A program made the translations under genes and the position numbers. A DNA stretch of 64,000 nucleotides from an uncultured Gammaproteobacteria bacterium (GTDB lineage Bacteria > Pseudomonadota > Gammaproteobacteria > Pseudomonadales > Pseudohongiellaceae): assembly GCA_913058135.1 (NCBI GenBank), contig CAJXPR010000001.1:24113-88112 (forward strand), given 5' to 3'. This document shows, one piece after another, positions 55,291-64,000 of the stretch. The notes below the pieces were generated by a model. The model was not told the DNA's origin and searched no databases. It was given only the letters and a program-made list of their open reading frames with translations. Positions within the stretch are counted from its first letter, which is position 1. The number at the start of each line of letters is the position of its first letter.

Positions 55291-56064
55291 ATGCCTGTCA
55301 GCCTGAAATCCCCCGACGAGATAGAGAAAATGCGCATTGCAGGTCGTCTGGCCGCGGATGTGCTGGAGATGATCGGACCGCACGTCAAACCCGGTATCAG
55401 TACCGGCGAACTGGATCGCATCTGCCACGATTACATCGTAAATGTGCAACAGGCCATTCCGGCGCCGCTGAACTACAACGGCTTCCCGAAATCGATTTGC
55501 ACCTCCCTGAACCAGGTGGTCTGTCACGGCATACCCAGCGACGCCAAGATTCTGAAAAACGGCGATATTCTGAATATCGACATCACCGTCATCAAAGATG
55601 GTTTTCACGGAGACACCAGCAAGATGTTTTTTGTCGGTGATGTCGCACCGCACGCGAAGCGTCTGGTCAAAGTCACCCAGGAATGTCTGTACAAGGCCAT
55701 TGAAATCGTTCGCCCCGGCGCTCAACTGGGTGACATCGGGCACATCATCCAGACTCACGCCGAAGCCAACAATTACTCCGTCGTACGCGAATACTGTGGC
55801 CATGGTATCGGCCGAGTGTTTCATGAAGACCCTCAGGTCCTGCATTACGGCAAGCCCGGTACCGGCCTGAAGCTGGAAGAAGGCATGACGTTCACCATTG
55901 AGCCCATGATTAACCTTGGGGAACGTCACACCAAATTGTCCAAGGCCGATGGCTGGACCGTTACTACCCGCGATCGGCGCCTGTCAGCGCAGTGGGAACA
56001 TACCCTGGCGGTTACTTCTGCTGGCGTCGAGGTGTTGACCCGACGCCCTGATGAATCATTCTGA
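55291..56064 (+). CDS. map: Methionine aminopeptidase type I
   Basis: Removes N-terminal methionine from nascent proteins. 257 residues. Metal ligands are visible: two Asp in 'NIDITVIKDGFHGD', His in 'CGHGIGRVFHEDP', Glu in 'FTIEPMI' and Glu in 'QWEHTLAV'. Followed after 49 bases by glnD. rpsB, a usual neighbour, is not next to it here. Confidence 0.97.
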   Translation: MPVSLKSPDEIEKMRIAGRLAADVLEMIGPHVKPGISTGELDRICHDYIVNVQQAIPAPLNYNGFPKSICTSLNQVVCHGIPSDAKILKNGDILNIDITVIKDGFHGDTSKMFFVGDVAPHAKRLVKVTQECLYKAIEIVRPGAQLGDIGHIIQTHAEANNYSVVREYCGHGIGRVFHEDPQVLHYGKPGTGLKLEEGMTFTIEPMINLGERHTKLSKADGWTVTTRDRRLSAQWEHTLAVTSAGVEVLTRRPDESF

Positions 56065-56113
56065 GCCAGGCGGCGACAGCGAGACATCAACCAGTTCCCC
56101 GAGGTAGTAAACG

Positions 56114-58825
56114 ATGAGTGAAATCAGACCGGTCGATGTCGACACCCTGGCAGATGCACAATTGTTCGATCCGGAGGCGTTTGCGCAACGGCTGCAAACC
56201 GGCGAGTCTGCGGTTCAGGTCTTCAAGGATGCGCTTGCCCATGCGCAGCAGGAGCTGGATACGCGTTACCGTGCCGGGGCCGATATCAGGACGCTGGTGC
56301 TTGGTCGCGCCTGGTTCATGGACCAGATACTGCAGCGTGCCTGGACACAGTTTGACTGGGTCAATGCCGATCATCTGAGTTTGCTGGCGGTAGGCGGTTA
56401 TGGTCGCGGTGAACTGCATCCGCATTCGGATATTGATCTATTGTTTCTGATGCGTGATGACCAGGCTGCTGCCAATCGCGATGCGCTCAGTGGCTTTTTT
56501 GCCTTCCTTTGGGATATTAATCTGGAGATCGGCCAGAGCGTGCGCACCATCGCCCAGTGTCGCGATGAGGCGGTCAAGGACATTACCGTGACCACCAGTC
56601 TGATGGAGTCACGCACCATTGTGGGGCCACCTCATGACCCGGACTGTCTGCGCGAGGAGATGATTCAGGTCACCCAGGCCGATGATGTGTGGCCGGCACG
56701 CGAATTTTTCACGGCCAAACGTGACGAACAGATTGCCCGGCACAACAAATATTATGATATCGACTACGCTCTGGAACCCAACGTTAAGACATCCCCCGGT
56801 GGACTTCGTGACATTCAGACCATAGGCTGGATTGCCAAGCGTCACTACGACGCCAATAACCTGGCTGACCTGGTCAAACTGGGGTTCCTGCTGCCCTCAG
56901 AATACGAGCAGTTGATCAAGGGTGAGAAGCTGCTGTGGAAGTTGCGGTATGGCCTGCATTTGCTCGCGGGGCGCAAGGAAGATCGGCTGCTGTTTGACAA
57001 ACAGCGAGAACTCGCCGCCATGTTTGGTTATCGCGATGACGACAAGAGCCTGGCTGTAGAAAAGCTGATGCAGGAATATTACCGGGTGGTCGCGACTCTG
57101 CGCGAGCTCAACGATATGTTGCTGCAGCTGTTTGACGAAGCCATTCTGCGCGCCGGTGAAAAAGTTGAAGTTACCGAGATCAATAACCGGTTCCAGGTTC
57201 GTAACCGATATATTGAAGTGCGCACTGGTGACGTGTTCAAGCGCTTCCCGTTTGCGTTAATGGAAATTTTTGTACTGATGGCTCAAAACCCTGAAATCAA
57301 GGGTGTACGTGCCTCCACCATTCGCCAGATTCGGGAAAACCGATCGCTGATCGATGATCAGTTCCGGCATGATATTCGTAACACCTCGCTGTTTATGGAG
57401 TTGCTGCGCTCACCGCATGACCTGACCTCGCAGTTGCGTCGTATGGCCCGCTACGGTGTGCTGGGACGGTATCTGCCCGAATTCGGTGCCATCACCGGAA
57501 AAATGCAACATGATCTGTTCCACATATACACGGTCGACGCGCACACACTGCAGGTAGTGGAAAATATGCGACGCTTCCGGTTGCCGGAGGCAGAGGAAAA
57601 TTTTCCGATTGCAGCGCATATCGTCGACAAATTGCCAAAAATCGAACTGTTGTATATTGCCGGCCTGTATCACGATATTGCCAAAGGCCGGGGTGGCGAT
57701 CACTCGACACTGGGTATGGAGGATGCAAGGCTGTTCTGCCAGCGTCACCATCTGAGCGCCTGGGATGCCAAACTGGTATCGTGGCTTATTGGCAAACATC
57801 TGCTGATGTCGATGACCGCACAGCGCAAGGATATATCGGACCCGGAAGTTATCCACGACTTTGCCCTGGAAGTCGGTGACAAACTCCACCTGGACTATCT
57901 TTACGCCCTGACCGTCGCCGATATCAATGCCACCAATCCGACCTTGTGGAACGCCTGGCGAGCGTCGCTGCTGCGACAGCTGTACCTGAACACCAAAAAG
58001 GCCTTGCGGCGGGGCCTGGAAAACCCCATCGACCGTGCCGACAGGATCAAGGACAAACAGGAAAGTGCGTTGGAGAAACTCCACGCCAAGGGCATTGCAG
58101 ATGCAGATGTGCTGGCGATATGGGAGAACACGGACGACGAGTACTTTGTACGCGAGTCGGCGGCCAATATCGTCTGGCATACCGAGTCCATAGCTCGTCA
58201 CAAGGCATCAAAATCGGCAGATGAAACGCTGGTACTGGTACAGGACACCACTGACACACTGGCAGAAGGCGCCACCCATATTTTCATTTATACGGTGAAC
58301 CGGAACCACCTGTTTGCCAGCAGTGCTGCGGCCATGGAGCAACTGGGCCTCAACATTCAGGACGCGCGTATCTTTACTTCCAGTAAAAACTATTGCATGA
58401 ACACCTATTCGGTGCTGCAAAGTGACGGCACTTCAATCGGCGACAATCCGCGCCGTATTGATGAAATCAAGAAAGTGCTTCGGCAATACCTGGCCGAGCC
58501 ATCTGCACACCTGCGCGTTTCCAAAAAACGGGCGTCACGCAAACTCCAGCATTTCGGACAACAGGTGGAAATGGACATTATCAACAAAGAGGGACAGCCC
58601 TGGTCGACACTGGAACTCAATTGTATCGACAAGCCGGGGATTCTGGCGGCGATCGGCAAGGTGTTTGCGGAACAGGACATACAGTTGCTCAATGCTCGCA
58701 TTGCCACACTGGGCGAGCGCGTAGAGGATCTGTTCTTTATCGCTGATGCTCACGACCAGGCCATCACTGACCCGGAACAGATAGAGCGTTTGCAAAAAGC
58801 GCTGTCACAGGAATTGGCGGCCTGA
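56114..58825 (+). CDS. glnD: Bifunctional uridylyltransferase/uridylyl-removing enzyme GlnD
   Basis: Senses glutamine and modifies PII proteins. 903 residues. Nucleotidyltransferase site 'GGYGRGELHPHSDIDLLFL' (about 93-111), an HD hydrolase site 'GLYHDIAKGRGGDHS' (about 516-530) and two C-terminal ACT domains ('HIFIYTVNRNHLFAS', 'LELNCIDKPGILAAIGKVFAEQDI'). Start has 'GAGGT' upstream. Confidence 0.97.
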   Translation: MSEIRPVDVDTLADAQLFDPEAFAQRLQTGESAVQVFKDALAHAQQELDTRYRAGADIRTLVLGRAWFMDQILQRAWTQFDWVNADHLSLLAVGGYGRGELHPHSDIDLLFLMRDDQAAANRDALSGFFAFLWDINLEIGQSVRTIAQCRDEAVKDITVTTSLMESRTIVGPPHDPDCLREEMIQVTQADDVWPAREFFTAKRDEQIARHNKYYDIDYALEPNVKTSPGGLRDIQTIGWIAKRHYDANNLADLVKLGFLLPSEYEQLIKGEKLLWKLRYGLHLLAGRKEDRLLFDKQRELAAMFGYRDDDKSLAVEKLMQEYYRVVATLRELNDMLLQLFDEAILRAGEKVEVTEINNRFQVRNRYIEVRTGDVFKRFPFALMEIFVLMAQNPEIKGVRASTIRQIRENRSLIDDQFRHDIRNTSLFMELLRSPHDLTSQLRRMARYGVLGRYLPEFGAITGKMQHDLFHIYTVDAHTLQVVENMRRFRLPEAEENFPIAAHIVDKLPKIELLYIAGLYHDIAKGRGGDHSTLGMEDARLFCQRHHLSAWDAKLVSWLIGKHLLMSMTAQRKDISDPEVIHDFALEVGDKLHLDYLYALTVADINATNPTLWNAWRASLLRQLYLNTKKALRRGLENPIDRADRIKDKQESALEKLHAKGIADADVLAIWENTDDEYFVRESAANIVWHTESIARHKASKSADETLVLVQDTTDTLAEGATHIFIYTVNRNHLFASSAAAMEQLGLNIQDARIFTSSKNYCMNTYSVLQSDGTSIGDNPRRIDEIKKVLRQYLAEPSAHLRVSKKRASRKLQHFGQQVEMDIINKEGQPWSTLELNCIDKPGILAAIGKVFAEQDIQLLNARIATLGERVEDLFFIADAHDQAITDPEQIERLQKALSQELAA

Positions 58826-58829
58826 TGCA

Positions 58830-59174
58830 ATGATTACACTTTATGGTATCAGCAATTGCGACAGCATGCGTAAATCCGGAAAATGGCTGGATTCACAGAA
58901 CATTGAATGGTCTTTGCATGATTACCGCAAACACGGAATTGATCATGCTCTGGCCGCCGAGTTGCTGGCCGTTTTCGGCAGTGAACGGCTGATCAACAAA
59001 CGGGGAACCACCTGGCGACAGCTGCCTGCCGACCAGCAGGCCCGTATCGCCGATCCTGCAGCAACGGTAGCCTTGATACAGGCCTACCCTGCGCTTATCA
59101 AGCGTCCGGTTGTCAGCAGTGGCACAAAGGGCTGGGCGCTGGGTTATGAAGAACTGACAAACTTGTCGGGTTAG
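58830..59174 (+). CDS. yffB: ArsC/Spx-family protein YffB
   Basis: 114-residue thioredoxin-fold protein. 'YGISNCDSMRKSGKWLD' has the single conserved cysteine, and 'RPVVSSGTKGWALGYEE' is the C-terminal signature. It lies between glnD and dapD as in related bacteria and lacks arsenic-gene neighbours, so it is YffB rather than arsenate reductase. Function is not established. Four bases after glnD. Confidence 0.88.
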   Translation: MITLYGISNCDSMRKSGKWLDSQNIEWSLHDYRKHGIDHALAAELLAVFGSERLINKRGTTWRQLPADQQARIADPAATVALIQAYPALIKRPVVSSGTKGWALGYEELTNLSG

Positions 59175-59229
59175 CACTGGGCCAACCGGACTATATGTAT
59201 CAGAATATTCCATGGAGACATTGTCACTT

Positions 59230-60270
59230 ATGAGCACACCGCAATTGCACAGTTTCGGGCTGGGTATCGCAACCACCGATGCCCGACAGGAAGTCATCGA
59301 AGTTTACTACCCGCAACCGATACTGAATCCTGCCCCGGACTTTATCTCTGATCTGGCTCATCAGTGTGGCTACACTGGCGGCAATCAGATTGTCACGCTA
59401 ACACCTGCACAACTGCAGGCTTTGCAAAGCGCTCCCGCCATCAAGACCGATCCCACAGTGGCCGCCATTGTTGAAACCCTGGCGGCCAGTAGCCAGACTG
59501 TTGTCGCTACCTTTATCGCCGACGATATCGCTCCGGCCAGCGTGGCAGAAGTATACTTGAAGCTGCAGCTCCTTTCGCATCGCCTGGCCAGGCCTCATGC
59601 CTTGAATCTGCAGGGTGCATTCGGCATATTGCGCAATATCGCCTGGACCAATCAGGGGGCGATAGCACTGGAGGATTTGCCCGCCCGGCAACTGCTGGCC
59701 CGTGCGCAGGGTCAGCTGCTTGACGTCATGTCCGTCGATAAATTCCCCAAAATGACCAACTATGTTGTACCGGCCGGTGTGCGTATCGCAGATACAGCCC
59801 GTGTCAGGCTGGGGGCCTATGTTGGTGAGGGCACCACCGTCATGCATGAAGGGTTCATCAATTTTAATGCCGGCACCGAAGGCACCGCTATGATTGAAGG
59901 TCGCATCTCCGCAGGTGTCATGGTCGGCGAAGGCAGCGATCTGGGCGGCGGTTGCTCTACCATGGGCACCCTGTCCGGAGGCGGCACCGCGATCATTTCA
60001 GTCGGTCGTGACTGTCTCATTGGTGCCAACGCCGGTATCGGTATCGCGCTCGGCGATCGCTGCATTGTAGAGGCGGGCCTGTATGTGACAGGCGGCACCA
60101 AAGTCAGTCTGCTGGACAACGAAAACAATCTGGTGGAACTAGTCAAGGCAAAATCACTGTCGGGTAAGAACGACCTGTTGTTCCGACGCAATTCGCAAAC
60201 CGGGGCAGTTGAATGTAAAAGCAACAAAACCCGCATCGCACTTAATGCCGAATTGCATTCGAACAACTGA
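59230..60270 (+). CDS. dapD: Tetrahydrodipicolinate N-succinyltransferase
   Basis: Lysine/diaminopimelate pathway enzyme, 346 residues, of the longer Pseudomonas-type DapD. The left-handed beta-helix hexapeptides ('[27 protein letters not shown]') and '[14 protein letters not shown]' are present. Start is ATG 59230 ('[10 protein letters not shown]') preceded by 'GGAGA'; the ATG at 59212 adds six residues. dapE follows after 29 bases. Confidence 0.95.
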   Translation: MSTPQLHSFGLGIATTDARQEVIEVYYPQPILNPAPDFISDLAHQCGYTGGNQIVTLTPAQLQALQSAPAIKTDPTVAAIVETLAASSQTVVATFIADDIAPASVAEVYLKLQLLSHRLARPHALNLQGAFGILRNIAWTNQGAIALEDLPARQLLARAQGQLLDVMSVDKFPKMTNYVVPAGVRIADTARVRLGAYVGEGTTVMHEGFINFNAGTEGTAMIEGRISAGVMVGEGSDLGGGCSTMGTLSGGGTAIISVGRDCLIGANAGIGIALGDRCIVEAGLYVTGGTKVSLLDNENNLVELVKAKSLSGKNDLLFRRNSQTGAVECKSNKTRIALNAELHSNN

Positions 60271-60299
60271 ACCGTGCCCATCTACAAGAGCCAGAACAC

Positions 60300-61469
60300 A
60301 TGAGCCAGAATTTTGACGAACAGCAACTGTCACCCACCGCCAGGCTTGCCGTGCAGTTGTTGCGGATACCATCGGTCACCCCTGATGACAAAGGCTGCAA
60401 CCAGCTACTGATCGATCGGCTCGAGGCATTGGGTTTCAGGTGCGAGGTGATGCGTTTCGGCGAGGTCAATAATTTCTGGGCGCGCCTGGGCGATTCAGGC
60501 CCGGTGCTGTGTTTCGCCGGCCACACAGATGTTGTACCCACTGGCCCGGAGGAAAACTGGCAATCCCCCCCCTTCACACCTACGCTGCGCGATGGCCTGT
60601 TGTATGCCCGTGGTGCTGCGGATATGAAAGGCAGTCTCGCGGCGATGGTGACAGCGTGTGAAAACTTTGTTGCCTCCTGCAAGTCGGAACAGCGTCAGCC
60701 GGAGGGGTCGATTGCCTTTCTAATCACCGGTGACGAGGAAGGCGCGGCCACCAACGGCACCCGCAAGGTCATTGATGCGCTGGAAGCCCGCAACGAAAAG
60801 ATCAACTGGTGTATCGTCGGTGAGCCGAGCAGCACCGAAACCCTGGGCGATGTGGTCAAAATAGGTCGCCGCGGTTCACTTCACGGGCTGTTGACGGTAC
60901 GTGGTGTGCAGGGGCACGTGGCATACCCGCATCTGGCCAGGAATCCCATCCATCAGGCGATGCTGCCTTTGGATGCGCTGGCACGCGAAATCTGGGACGA
61001 GGGTAATGAAGCATTCCCACCTACCACGTTTCAGATTTCCAATATCAGGTCCGGCACCGGCGCAGACAATGTTATTCCTGGCGAGCTGACCGCCGCATTC
61101 AATTTCCGGTTTTCAACCGAACTTGGTGAGACCGACATTCGTAAGCGAACGGAAGCGATCCTGGACGGGCATGGGATCGATTATGACCTGGAATGGAAGC
61201 TGTCTGGACTCCCCTTTCTGACTCGCAGCGAACGTCTGATTCAGGCGGTCAGGGACAGTGTGCATGCCGTCAACGGTGTCAGCACACACGTATCCACTGC
61301 CGGTGGCACCTCCGACGGCCGGTTTATCGCGCCAACCGGCGCGGAGGTTGTCGAGCTCGGTCCGTGCAACGCCACTATCCACAAGGTCGATGAACATGTG
61401 CGGATAACAGACCTGGATGACCTGTCGCTAATGTACGAGGGGATTATCCGACGCCTGCTAGGCAGTTGA
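60300..61469 (+). CDS. dapE: Succinyl-diaminopimelate desuccinylase
   Basis: Zinc peptidase-family enzyme giving LL-diaminopimelate. 389 residues. Metal ligands in '[11 protein letters not shown]' and '[13 protein letters not shown]', catalytic Glu pair in '[12 protein letters not shown]', and '[13 protein letters not shown]' near the end. Stop overlaps rsmJ by 12 bases tail to tail. Confidence 0.96.
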   Translation: MSQNFDEQQLSPTARLAVQLLRIPSVTPDDKGCNQLLIDRLEALGFRCEVMRFGEVNNFWARLGDSGPVLCFAGHTDVVPTGPEENWQSPPFTPTLRDGLLYARGAADMKGSLAAMVTACENFVASCKSEQRQPEGSIAFLITGDEEGAATNGTRKVIDALEARNEKINWCIVGEPSSTETLGDVVKIGRRGSLHGLLTVRGVQGHVAYPHLARNPIHQAMLPLDALAREIWDEGNEAFPPTTFQISNIRSGTGADNVIPGELTAAFNFRFSTELGETDIRKRTEAILDGHGIDYDLEWKLSGLPFLTRSERLIQAVRDSVHAVNGVSTHVSTAGGTSDGRFIAPTGAEVVELGPCNATIHKVDEHVRITDLDDLSLMYEGIIRRLLGS

Positions 61470-62261
61470 TTGGTCAGGATGGCCGACATAGATATCGAAG
61501 CGACTGGTTTTTCCCGTCAGACTGGCAGCTGGCTGCAGTTCCTCCAAGGGTCTGGCAAGTCTGGGCCGTTTGACGACAACTTTGGCTGCCAGTGATAACG
61601 CAAGCGGTAACAGGCCGTCACCTGCACCCTGATCGCCGTGCAGATACTGCAACAAGAACCTGTTTTTCTTCACTCGTGCCGCCTTTTCCCGGGCTGGAAA
61701 CATAGGGTCGAGGTAGATTACCGAGGCTCGCGGCAGGGTTGGCAACACGGCGAGACTGTCGCCGGGTGCAAGCAAGTGCAGGCGCGGCAGTATTTTTTGC
61801 AGGAAGCGTTGATGTTGCGGTGCGGAAGCCGCAATACGCGCGCGTTGCAGGCCATCCTCAAGCAATGCATGAATGACCGGAGACTGTTCGAGCATTGTGA
61901 CTTCCCAGCCCGCCGCCGCCAGTATGAAAGCATCCTGTCCCAGGCCGGCCGTTGCATCTATCAGGCGTGGCGCAGATTCCGTAAGCAGAGTTTTCGGCAC
62001 GCAGCCACCCACTGCCTTGACCACGGCTTCGCGTGACAGCGCCTGGGCAAGGCGGAAGGTCAGCCTGCTGTCACAGAAATCAACGCTGACAGAGCCGGCA
62101 TCCCGAGCCATCGGCTGACTCAGCGTCAGCCTGTTATGTTGGTATGACAGCAACAGGCCTTGGTGTTGCCCGATTGACCTGATCAAAGGCAGGTTCAGCC
62201 GTTGCGCAAGTGCCTCACTGGCGGCGTTTCCGGGCTCGTACTGGATGGCAAGAGTGGTCAT
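61458..62261 (-). CDS. rsmJ: 16S rRNA (guanine1516-N2)-methyltransferase RsmJ
   Basis: SAM-dependent methyltransferase, 267 residues. '[28 protein letters not shown]' (about 99-126) is the SAM site and '[15 protein letters not shown]' the DPPY-like catalytic motif. ATG overlaps the tsaB stop (TGATG). Convergent with dapE. Confidence 0.93.
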   Translation of the reverse strand: MTTLAIQYEPGNAASEALAQRLNLPLIRSIGQHQGLLLSYQHNRLTLSQPMARDAGSVSVDFCDSRLTFRLAQALSREAVVKAVGGCVPKTLLTESAPRLIDATAGLGQDAFILAAAGWEVTMLEQSPVIHALLEDGLQRARIAASAPQHQRFLQKILPRLHLLAPGDSLAVLPTLPRASVIYLDPMFPAREKAARVKKNRFLLQYLHGDQGAGDGLLPLALSLAAKVVVKRPRLARPLEELQPAASLTGKTSRFDIYVGHPDQSTA

Positions 62262-62977
62262 CAGGATTTCCGGTAGGACATGTCTTCCTTGAGATAGACC
62301 GGTAATGCCTGCTCTGCTGTGTCAATTTGACCGGCAGCCAGCGCATACTTGCCAAGGTCACACAACGTGATCGCATTACCGGCGACGTCGGTAAATCGGA
62401 CCGGGGCTGCTACTTCCTGAGTAGTATTCCGCAGGGCGGGTTGCAACCAGCCGCTGCCTGCACAAAAAATTCGCCGGGATGCATTGTTGCCGGAAGCCAG
62501 GCTGTCCAGAATCGACGCTGCATCACCGATCTGATCGGGAACCAGGACAGAGGGCAAGGAAATACCATCATCGAGGTAGACGGCAAAGTAGTATTCATCT
62601 TCACGAGCGTGCATACAGGTATAAAAGACACATTCAGTGCCAGGGTTGTGGCTGCTGGCTAAAAAAGCGGCGCGTGCCAGCATCATCAGCGAAGAAATGC
62701 GGATAACGGGAATGTCGGCACCGAAGGACAAGCCTTGAGCAACAGCGCTTCCAATTCTCAAACCGGTAAAGGAGCCTGGGCCACTGACCATGACAATTGC
62801 GTCAATGTCCGCGAGCGTCACATTGGTATCGTCGAGAAGTGATTGTATTATCGGCAAGACATCGGCTGCGTGTTTACGAACACCCGGACTGGCCCGGTGA
62901 CGGAGCGTATCTCCCCGGCTAATGGCAACGGAGCAAATATCAGCTGCGGTATCGATAGCCAATAACGTTGTCATCAT
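62261..62977 (-). CDS. tsaB: tRNA threonylcarbamoyladenosine synthesis protein TsaB
   Basis: Partner of TsaD/TsaE for t6A37 formation. 238 residues. ASKHA-type N-terminus 'LLAIDTAADICSVAI', 'HAADVLPIIQSLL' and 'VSGPGSFTGLRIGSAVAQGL' (about 63-82) are diagnostic. Two consecutive ATGs; the second, 62974, may be the true start. Upstream is a perfect palindromic terminator. Confidence 0.94.
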   Translation of the reverse strand: MMTTLLAIDTAADICSVAISRGDTLRHRASPGVRKHAADVLPIIQSLLDDTNVTLADIDAIVMVSGPGSFTGLRIGSAVAQGLSFGADIPVIRISSLMMLARAAFLASSHNPGTECVFYTCMHAREDEYYFAVYLDDGISLPSVLVPDQIGDAASILDSLASGNNASRRIFCAGSGWLQPALRNTTQEVAAPVRFTDVAGNAITLCDLGKYALAAGQIDTAEQALPVYLKEDMSYRKS

Positions 62978-63021
62978 CTGAGTAACCGCGAGGGAATCTT
63001 AAATCGACCATCTGCAAAGGA

Positions 63022-63059
63022 AAACCGTGCCGGTCAGCTGACCGGCACGGTTTCTTTTT
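63022..63059. terminator. Perfect 32-base palindrome with T-tract
   Basis: Arms 'AAACCGTGCCGGTCAG' and 'CTGACCGGCACGGTTT' pair completely, with 'tttcttttt' on the plus side and TTTTCCTTT on the minus side. It can act in both directions and would end rpsA transcription. Confidence 0.85.
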
Positions 63060-63063
63060 GGGG

Positions 63064-63953
63064 TCAGGCTAGTGCAGGTGCCGGCGCGCTGGTTGCGGCT
63101 TTCTTGCGCTTGGCTGGAGCCTTTTTGGCGGCTGCCTTTTTAGCTGGTGCTTTTTTGGCAACGGCTTTTTTAGGCGCTGCTTTTTTTGCTGCAGCTTGCT
63201 TAACTTTTGCTAAGTCAAGGGATGCACCAAGGATGTCGCCAAGGCTTGCCCCACTGTCAGAAGATCCAAATTCTTTCATGGCTGCGCGTTCTTCAGAAAG
63301 CTCACCTGCTTTAATTGACAACATAATTTTGCGTGTTTTACGATCAATTGAAAGTACTTGTGCATCAACTTTTTCACCAGCGGCAAAACGATCAGGACGT
63401 TGTTCAGAACGATCTCTGGACAATTCTGGCTTGCGGATAAATCCTTTCAAGTCATCATTGATAGAAACTTCGATTCCATTGTCCAAAACTTGGGTAATTA
63501 CACATGTTGCGATGCTGCCTGGTTTCAAGTCACCAATGGCGCCATCGAATGGATCATTACTTAGTTGTTTGATACCAAGGGCAATACGTTCATTTTCAGA
63601 ATCAATTTCAAGGATTTTTGCTTTAACAACATCGCCCTTGCTGATTGATTTCAAGGCTTCGTCGCCACTTTTTTCCCAAGAAAGGTCTGAAATGTGAACC
63701 ATGCCATCAACGTTATCCAACATGCTGACGAAGACACCAAATTCTGTGATGCTTTTGACTTCGCCTTCAACAATGTCGCCAACTTTGAATTTATCGTTAA
63801 GAACATCCCAAGGGTTTTCAGTTGTTTGACGTAGGCTTAAGCTGATGCGGCGTTTATCCATATCAACATCAAGAACTTTAACTTCGATTTTTTCACTAAC
63901 AGAAACAATTTTGTTTGGGTGAAGGTTTTTCTTCATCCAACTTAGTTCTGATA
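63064..63953 (-). CDS. rpsA: Ribosomal protein bS1, 3' fragment (5' end lost at adapter)
   Basis: C-terminal ~295 residues of ribosomal protein S1. At least two full S1 domains are visible: 'VGDIVEGEVKSITEFGVFV...GMVHISDLSWEKSG' and 'KPGSIATCVITQVLDNGIEVSI...GFIRKPELS', plus a third partial one. Reading continues upstream of the ORF-track methionine as 'VSELSW-MKKN', so that methionine is internal and coding sequence runs up to 63953, where adapter begins. The end 'FGSSDSGASLGDILGASL' resembles alphaproteobacterial S1, not the gammaproteobacterial tail. A Lys/Ala-rich extension ('KKAAPKKAVAKKAPAKKA') follows. A/T content is much higher than elsewhere (20 G/C in the 60 bases 63301-63360). Confidence 0.88.
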
Positions 63954-64000
63954 CTGTCTCTTATACACATCTCCGAGCCCACGAGACAGGCAGAAATCTC
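63954..64000 (+). other. Illumina Nextera adapter (artefact, not genomic)
   Basis: Starts with the 19-base Tn5 mosaic end 'CTGTCTCTTATACACATCT', continues with the Nextera read-2 adapter 'CCGAGCCCACGAGAC', then 'AGGCAGAA' (i7 index N703) and 'ATCTC', the first bases of the P7 side. It is sequencing read-through left on the contig end. Confidence 0.98.

Noticed and set aside
58830-59174. Arsenate reductase ArsC linked to the ACR3-like gene
   Set aside because: Sequence and the glnD/dapD context fit YffB, and it is 55 kb from the ACR3-like gene.
63937-63953. Start of rpsA at the ORF-track methionine (63936)
   Set aside because: Upstream codons continue the S1 domain ('VSELSW'), so the methionine is internal and the gene is truncated by the adapter.

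Overview
The window reads as a continuous stretch of a gammaproteobacterial chromosome of moderately high GC, probably from a draft or metagenomic assembly. Most core genes and their order (cysG-serS-crcB-rarA-lolA-ftsK / trxB-aat-infA / clpA-clpS-cspD-icd / nudJ-mnmA-hflD-purB) follow the arrangement known from Pseudomonas and relatives. ThrH, an iron-sulphur APS-type CysH and the glnD-yffB-dapD-dapE run fit the same broad group. Genus cannot be settled from the sequence alone.

Layout. 1-3.7 kb: rraA, a RIO-type kinase, a DinF-like MATE exporter and an ACR3-like permease. 3.7-17.6 kb: a metal-homeostasis island. It holds a TonB-dependent receptor under a MerR-type promoter, the MerR regulator, a czcI-like/czcC/czcB/czcA/czcD efflux operon, two short CDF transporters lacking a C-terminal domain, and a CaCA exchanger bracketed by a 45-bp direct repeat. 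Three decayed gene remnants lie in it: a czcD copy, a czcI-like copy and a TonB-receptor C-terminus. 17.6-25.3 kb: siroheme synthase, seryl-tRNA synthetase, fluoride exporter, RarA, LolA and FtsK. 25.6-32.2 kb: thioredoxin reductase, the N-degron branch (Aat, ClpS, ClpA), IF-1, CspD and isocitrate dehydrogenase. 32.3-41.3 kb: RluE, molybdopterin genes moaC-moaD-moaE, nudJ-mnmA-hflD-purB, the ribosomal oxygenase RoxA, a secretin-domain orphan and PabB. 41.4-46.1 kb: ThrH, CysH, CysB, a 5'-nucleotidase and a patatin. 46.2-55.1 kb: UDP-glucose dehydrogenase and DUF533, then a leftward directon of ATP-grasp enzyme, papain-like protein, VanZ-like protein, UDP-glucuronate epimerase, GST and DbpA. 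55.3-63.0 kb: Map, GlnD, YffB, DapD, DapE, RsmJ and TsaB.

The right end is not natural sequence. From 63954 onward it is Illumina Nextera transposase adapter plus an i7 index. The partial rpsA just before it is visibly A/T-rich and has an alphaproteobacterial-style C-terminus, so it may be a chimeric join.

The best candidate for an undescribed system is the overlapping gene pair at 51918-55122. It couples an ATP-grasp ligase-like enzyme to a 662-residue protein carrying a papain-type Gln/Cys/His/Asn signature. The second point of interest is the metal island, where a MerR operator faces a TonB receptor instead of an efflux gene and where TonB-receptor/CDF gene pairs appear twice, each with one partner decayed. 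No tRNA, rRNA, CRISPR array, transposase or prophage was recognised.
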